This document shows positions 59,193 to 64,000 of a DNA stretch of 64,000 nt, one piece after another. Below the pieces are notes generated by a model. The model had not been told where the DNA came from, did not search any database, and worked only from the letters and a program-made list of their open reading frames with translations. Each line of letters opens with the position of its first letter. The first letter of the stretch is position 1. Source of the DNA: Eulemur rufifrons (lineage: Eukaryota > Chordata > Mammalia > Primates > Lemuridae). Made by a program: the position numbers and the translations under genes. The stretch lies in the NCBI RefSeq assembly GCF_041146395.1, contig NC_090989.1:243836843-243900842 (forward strand). The letters run 5' to 3'.

Positions 59193-60159
59193 AGTTGATT
59201 GGAGCAGTGGGTTCTAATTTTAATTGGGGAAGGAGGTTAGTTTTCTTTCTCCTTCTCCCTCCAGCTCCTGTGGCAATCTATAAATGGAGTACAAATCTTG
59301 TACTCCATTTTTTTTCTCTCTGTAATTGCCTTTTCAAAACCAGAGTCAGAATTTTCCTACCTCCCCCAGTGTTACAGAATATGCATAGCAGTATGGCTTA
59401 ATTTTATCCACATCTATTAATATTATGGTGCTTTGTATATTAATATGTGCAACGGAATCTCAATAAATGAATGCACACTTAACAAATGTTTATGGTATTT
59501 AATTGACCTTATTCTTTGAGGTAGCTCTTCTCCATGCTGGTTTTCAGTGACATAGAGACAGTACTTCTGGGTTTTTGGTTTTCCCCTCCTAGACTCTGGT
59601 GGTATTAGTATTCTCTGTTCTTTATGTTTGTGCACTCTTCAATTAGGACAGCAACACTTTTTTCCCCCCACATAATATCTCCTTAATCCTACTAGTCCCG
59701 CATGTGAAGTTGCAAATATTGTGTCTATGGCATGCCTGATGTAGAGTAATCGTATATACCGGCTGTTCCCTATTCATGCATTATGCTCTAATGCAATTAG
59801 GAAAGATAAAATTGTGGTTCTGATTGATAATTCTTTCTAAACTTGATGCTCTTTTGTTTGGATGAAGTCATGGAGTGGATGTAGATAATAAAATTGCCAG
59901 GCCAGAATAAAGGTCTCTTGTGTTCTTATAACCTAAGTGACAGTCAACATTCTTTCTTTATAAATCTTTTACTCTCATTCAGTCTTATTGAGCACTATCA
60001 TGTACCAGGCATAGTTAGGAATAAGATCCCTTCCTCCCTGGAACCAAATTTGATTTGTGTGTGTGTGTGTGTGTGTGTATGCACATGTGTGTTTTATAAA
60101 GTTAACAAAATTAGAACACAGTTGCTATTAGTGATAAGCATAGTGAAACAGTATGAAGT
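59193..60159. other. Intergenic; L2-like remnant and (GT)n
   Basis: 59975-60020 ('cttattgagcactatcatgt', 'accaggcatagttaggaata') looks like an antisense L2 3' end. Otherwise nothing recognised. Confidence 0.45.
60055..60092. repeat. (GT)n microsatellite
   Basis: About 12 GT units, then TATGCACATGTGTGT. Confidence 0.95.
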
Positions 60160-60489
60160 AGGTTAAGAAGATAATGAGGAGAGAGGACAGTATGGGCCAT
60201 AAGTTTGGGTTTTTGGGAAAGGGTTGTTTGAGAAGACATTTGAGCAGAGACCTGAGGTGTAGTAAGGGGTGAGACATGTTGATATTAGGAAAAAGAGTTC
60301 CAGTCAGGGGGAACAGCAGGTGCAAAAGCCCTGAGTTGAGAATGAGTCTGGCATGCTGGGGGAAAAGCAAGAAGGCTTCTGTAGCAGAGGGGGTGAGTGG
60401 GGTGAGTGAGGAAATGAGTTTGAACAGGGGGCAGGCCTATACTGGTGGGTGTAGTGGCTACTCAGTAAAGGAGATCATGCTACTTCTGC
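60160..60489. repeat. Ancient interspersed repeat, family not assigned
   Basis: 'aagacatttgagcagagacc', 'aaaaagagttccagtcaggg', 'gaacagcaggtgcaaaagcc' and 'gagaatgagtctggcatgct' are a conserved order found at many mammalian loci; see also 34590-34810. Possibly linked to the L2-like piece before it. Confidence 0.6.
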
Positions 60490-61030
60490 TTTAAAATTTC
60501 AGTGGCTTTTATTACTCTTAGGATGAAGATGCAGAAGTTTGCATGGTCGGTCTCCCACTAAATTCTCCAGCACCTTCAGGCATGCTGTGCTCACCAAGTT
60601 TTCTCTGTTACAGCCCTCTCACCCTCCTGCAGCCTCCTTTGGTCTTTTTCTCTCACTGTTCTCCTCGCCAAAGGGCCTATGCATGTGCCAGTCCCCCTGC
60701 CTGGAAGACTCTACACCTATATCCCCAAACGTTTGCATCTTTACATCTCAGCTTCATCATCAGTTCCTTAGAGAAGACTTCCCTGACCTTCCTGTAATCT
60801 GTTATGTGCACTCATAGCATCATGTACCTCTTCTTCATGACACTTATTAGCACTTCAACTTTATCATTCTTTATGTGGTTATTTGATTAAATTGATTATT
60901 TGATTAAATTGACCACATTATAAAGCTCCACAAGGCCAGAAAACATGACTATTTTTTTTCCACCACATTATCTCTAACACCTTGCCAGCATCTGTCCCAC
61001 AGTAGTTGCTCCGTAAATATTTAAATAGTT
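60490..61030 (+). mobile_element. L2 LINE 3' end, sense
   Basis: Long, well-ordered L2 match: 'cagccctctcaccctcctgc', 'aaagggcctatgcatgtgcc', 'ccctgcctggaagactctac', 'atctcagcttcatcatcagt', 'agagaagacttccctgacct', 'agcatcatgtacctcttctt', 'aagctccacaaggccagaaa' and 'cagtagttgctccgtaaata'. The overlapping 84 and 92 codon ORFs are L2 remnants in two frames, not a gene. Confidence 0.9.
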
Positions 61031-63234
61031 GATTTTAAAACAATTATCCCACTTTTTTCCCTCTGTTTTACTTTCATCTTTTATTTCTCTCTTTCTTTAG
61101 TCCCTTTTTCTCTTCCCCCCAGTACCTTTGTTCTCTTCCTTTATTCTTCATTTCTTTCTTCTCTCAGCTTACTTTCTGAAGACCCTTGTACTGCCGAGTC
61201 CAAGATTCTGTATGGAAGTGAACATTTCCTAATGACTAAAGGGTGATATGAGAAAGGGTTGGAAGCATTTAGTAGTATGCTGCCTTTCTCTCTGAAATCA
61301 AAGATCCCCTTCATGAGAGAGCATGACTCTTATGTCTTCCTTAAAATGAAGGCCTACATCAAACACAGCAGCGAGGGTATTTTTCCATTTCATTTCTTTT
61401 CTTCTGCTTGTGGCTTTGCTGAATCCATCTGTCATTAACATTTATAATTTAGCATTGTCTTCTGGCACAGTGTGATGCTATCTGTATTGCTGACAGATTT
61501 GTCTCAGGCTTGGTCTTGGGTCTTTCAGCTGTCTGGTTTCCTGGATTTTGCTTATCTAAGCATTTCATTTGTCACCCTACCTGCCATTGTCACCACATTT
61601 GTCTTTATGTTCACTCGTTAGTTTCCTATGCTCTGTCTTAAGCCCATTATAAGGCTTATTCTTTCTATTTTTATTTGTCACAGTATCTATTTTAGTAACA
61701 AATGTGGTTGTCAGAACATCTCCTTTGCTCCCATTATTGGTGTCACTTGTGCATTCAGTATTAGAGTTTGTCTTGTGTACTATTCTGGATATTTCTATGT
61801 ACACTTGTTAGTCCACTTCATTGTTTTAATCGTATCAGATTTTTTCTTGTACCAGTGATGCATAATTGTGGTTCATTTATTTCTTCTTGCCGATACTGAA
61901 TATGGTTGAGTTGCTTTGTCTCTGAGGCAAGCATTTTCAGAAGCCCGGATCAATGGTGCAACAGAAGCGAATGCAAATTTATGAGTGTTTGCTCTCAATA
62001 TGTGTGCGTTCCGTCAGAGAGCCGAGCAAAAGTGTATGCTTTTGATCATGTGAGGGTAAGGAAGTTCACTTATTGGGGTTTGATTTTTACTCAGTGCTCT
62101 TCAGATCTGTTTTACTATCATACTCTACCTGAAGAGAGGTTTTTATATTTTTCTTTTGCAGTTCAAAGTTAATGTATTTCTATGGTAAACAAAATTTTGA
62201 TGGAAAATACACTTTATATTTCCTACTCTTGGGTGATAGATTAACAAAGCAAAGCAAAAGAAATTTATTCTAAAATGAATTGATTGCTTGGAAAAAGGCT
62301 TGCTAAGCAGTATTTAACCAAAAAATAGAAGATGAGGGGAAACGTGGAGAAGTGCAGATAATAAAAATGAATGGGATTTTTCTTGACAATGGTATACATA
62401 GTGTTAGCCTCTCAGAAGTGACCATCTAACATTCACAACTGATTCTCAAATAACTTAAAATAACTCAGAGCATATGGGGGAACTTCAGCTTACTAAAAGA
62501 AGGGAAACCTATTGCTTGGAAGTTATGGGTACTTTCTCAGAGGAATTAGCTACAGCTTTTCTAAGGTTTGGATCAAACCCATAATCTGTGAAGGAAAAAA
62601 AATGTATAAACAAATCTAACCTTAGGAATCCTATAGTTACATAAAATGTTTTTATGCCCAATCAACTGATTTGGTACCAGATCATACTGAGATTAACATT
62701 CCCCCTTTGCTCCATGATTTTAACAATTGCTTTTAATTGATATTTGAATTCTTTTTTGTCTTGATTCATCTAGGCTGAGAAAGTCAGAATATTAGTCACT
62801 TGGAAAAAATTTAATTTCATTGAGGGGTCTCAGACATCAAGGAATTGAAGAGGGAGTAGATAGTTGTAAGTCATGAAATCTAGGCAGTGTAGTTCCTACT
62901 TGTCAGTATCTGCCTCCTATTTCTAATTTTTATAAGATTCAAACTATAAGGAAAACTCTTTCACCATTTAAGTGCAGGAAAATAGGTTTTTGTAAAAGAA
63001 AGGTGGGAGATGTTCATTGGAGTCTGGGTATTCTGTGACTAAAAGTCACCTAGCAATTATGAATTTGATAGACTTCTATAAGGCTCTTCAAGAGAAAAGG
63101 AGAATAGCCTCCATATTTATCCTGAGAAGGAATAAAACATTCAATTACTATTTATGTAGGAGAATGTTTCATGTATACATTTAAATATCCATGCAAAAAT
63201 CTGCTTGCCCATACCTTATGGCATTTTCCCAACT
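61031..63234. other. Intergenic; no gene supported
   Basis: Mostly unassigned. 61880-62060 keeps several CpGs in AT-rich surroundings and ends in a splice-donor-like 'gtgagggtaagga'; see findings. No acceptor or ORF allows an exon call. Confidence 0.45.
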
Positions 63235-63425
63235 TTCTACCTCTGTGGTATTTGGTGTATAGCTCTCACATAAGACTTTTCCTGGCATCCTGCTTGTTTG
63301 CATATCTTCCACCATCCTGGTTGTGAGCTCCTTGGGAGCATAGCTTACTTATCCACGATTTATTATTAAGCCAGTGCTTTGTGGATACTTGGCGTTAAAT
63401 ATATGATTGCTAATGAATGGATGTC
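63235..63425 (+). mobile_element. L2 LINE 3' end fragment, sense
   Basis: 'tggttgtgagctccttggga', 'gcatagcttacttatccacg', 'agccagtgctttgtggatac' and 'ttgctaatgaatgga' follow the L2 tail order. Confidence 0.6.
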
Positions 63426-64000
63426 ATTATGCAATCTGTGCCAGATAATCAAGTAGTAAGGTTGCATGCTGGAAATCATTTGCCAACTGGAAGATTGTAT
63501 AACCTTAGAATAGGACAATGAAAGAAGTTCCCCCCATGTTGAAATATTGGAGGGTAGGCTTCTGATTTTTTTTTGTGTGTGTGTGTAAAATAATTGAAAA
63601 GGTGACTGTGAGAAAAAGTCAGGTCTCTATAAAATACTAAACATGCTCCACACTGTACAAAACACAATTGACACCTATATTCCGTATGATACCTGATTTA
63701 CTCATCATAAAAATTAAGTGCAGTAGGTATTTGTAGTAAATACTTTTTAGGTAAGCTCCTGGCTCAAAGTAATCTCCCCTTTTCTGAGAAAAACATTTCA
63801 GCCCTTGGTGACCACATCTCTATTTTTAACCTTCAATTTCTGGCATCGCTTGTTGATCCAATGTTTGCATATGATCTAGGCACAGCTAACCAGATTTTAT
63901 CTTCCAGGAACTGGAAATCTGAGACAGAGACAAAGAGAATGGGAATTGTTGGAGCTAAGTCATATTAATGGCAGGCAACAGAGTGGTTTCTTTCACTCTC
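63426..64000. other. Intergenic, nothing recognised
   Basis: Includes a short (GT)n at 63570-63587. No gene visible to the window end. Confidence 0.5.

Noticed and set aside
60539..60817. Two overlapping ORFs of 92 and 84 codons
   Set aside because: The nucleotide sequence follows the L2 3' end in order; the ORFs are remnants without a start or domain.

Overview
The window looks like intergenic nuclear DNA from a primate, most likely a strepsirrhine (lemur, loris or galago). Three full-length dimeric Alu elements (9789-10129, 12459-12783, 58831-59173) share a left arm running into CAAGAGCGAGACCCC and a right arm containing GAGGTTGCTGTGAGCTAGGC. I know this Alu variant from lemurs and galagos rather than from apes or monkeys. 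The DNA is AT-rich and dominated by L1, MaLR LTRs, MIR, L2 and hAT/Tigger fossils. I found no intact protein-coding gene, no convincing spliced exon, no tRNA/rRNA gene, and nothing prokaryotic (no operon, CRISPR array or phage).

Layout. 1-5.2 kb: overlapping antisense fragments of old L1s, then an MLT1-type LTR. 7.4-9.0 kb: a full-length processed pseudogene of HNRNPA1 sitting inside an older MIR, with a perfect 13-bp target-site duplication (TSD). 9.8-12.8 kb: two Alus. 10.5-24.6 kb: mostly old antisense L1/HAL1-like sequence cut by an MLT1 LTR, a sense L1 3' UTR fragment, a Tigger-type MITE and an LTR-like block carrying a 12-bp minisatellite. 24.6-32.0 kb: a full-length antisense L1 (about 7.35 kb) with a 16-bp TSD, a CpG-rich 5' UTR of repeated units, ORF1 with an early stop, and ORF2 broken by stops and frameshifts. 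32-50 kb: mostly unique-looking or very old sequence with an MLT1/MST-type LTR, MIRs, L2s and MER5A. 50.5-52.9 kb: a 5'-truncated sense L1 with an open ORF2 3' end, followed by about 1 kb of non-L1 or older-L1 sequence and a poly(A) tail, all inside one 19-bp TSD. This is best read as an L1 insertion with a 3' transduction. 53-64 kb: MIR/MER20 pieces, an MLT1 LTR nested in MER5A, an Alu, and L2 3' ends.

No genes work together here. The biology on view is retrotransposition: L1 copies of one family, with 3' UTR repeat units varying in number between copies, and an Alu and an mRNA (HNRNPA1) presumably mobilised by L1 machinery. Family names for old repeats come from recognition by eye and are approximate; a RepeatMasker run would settle names and boundaries.
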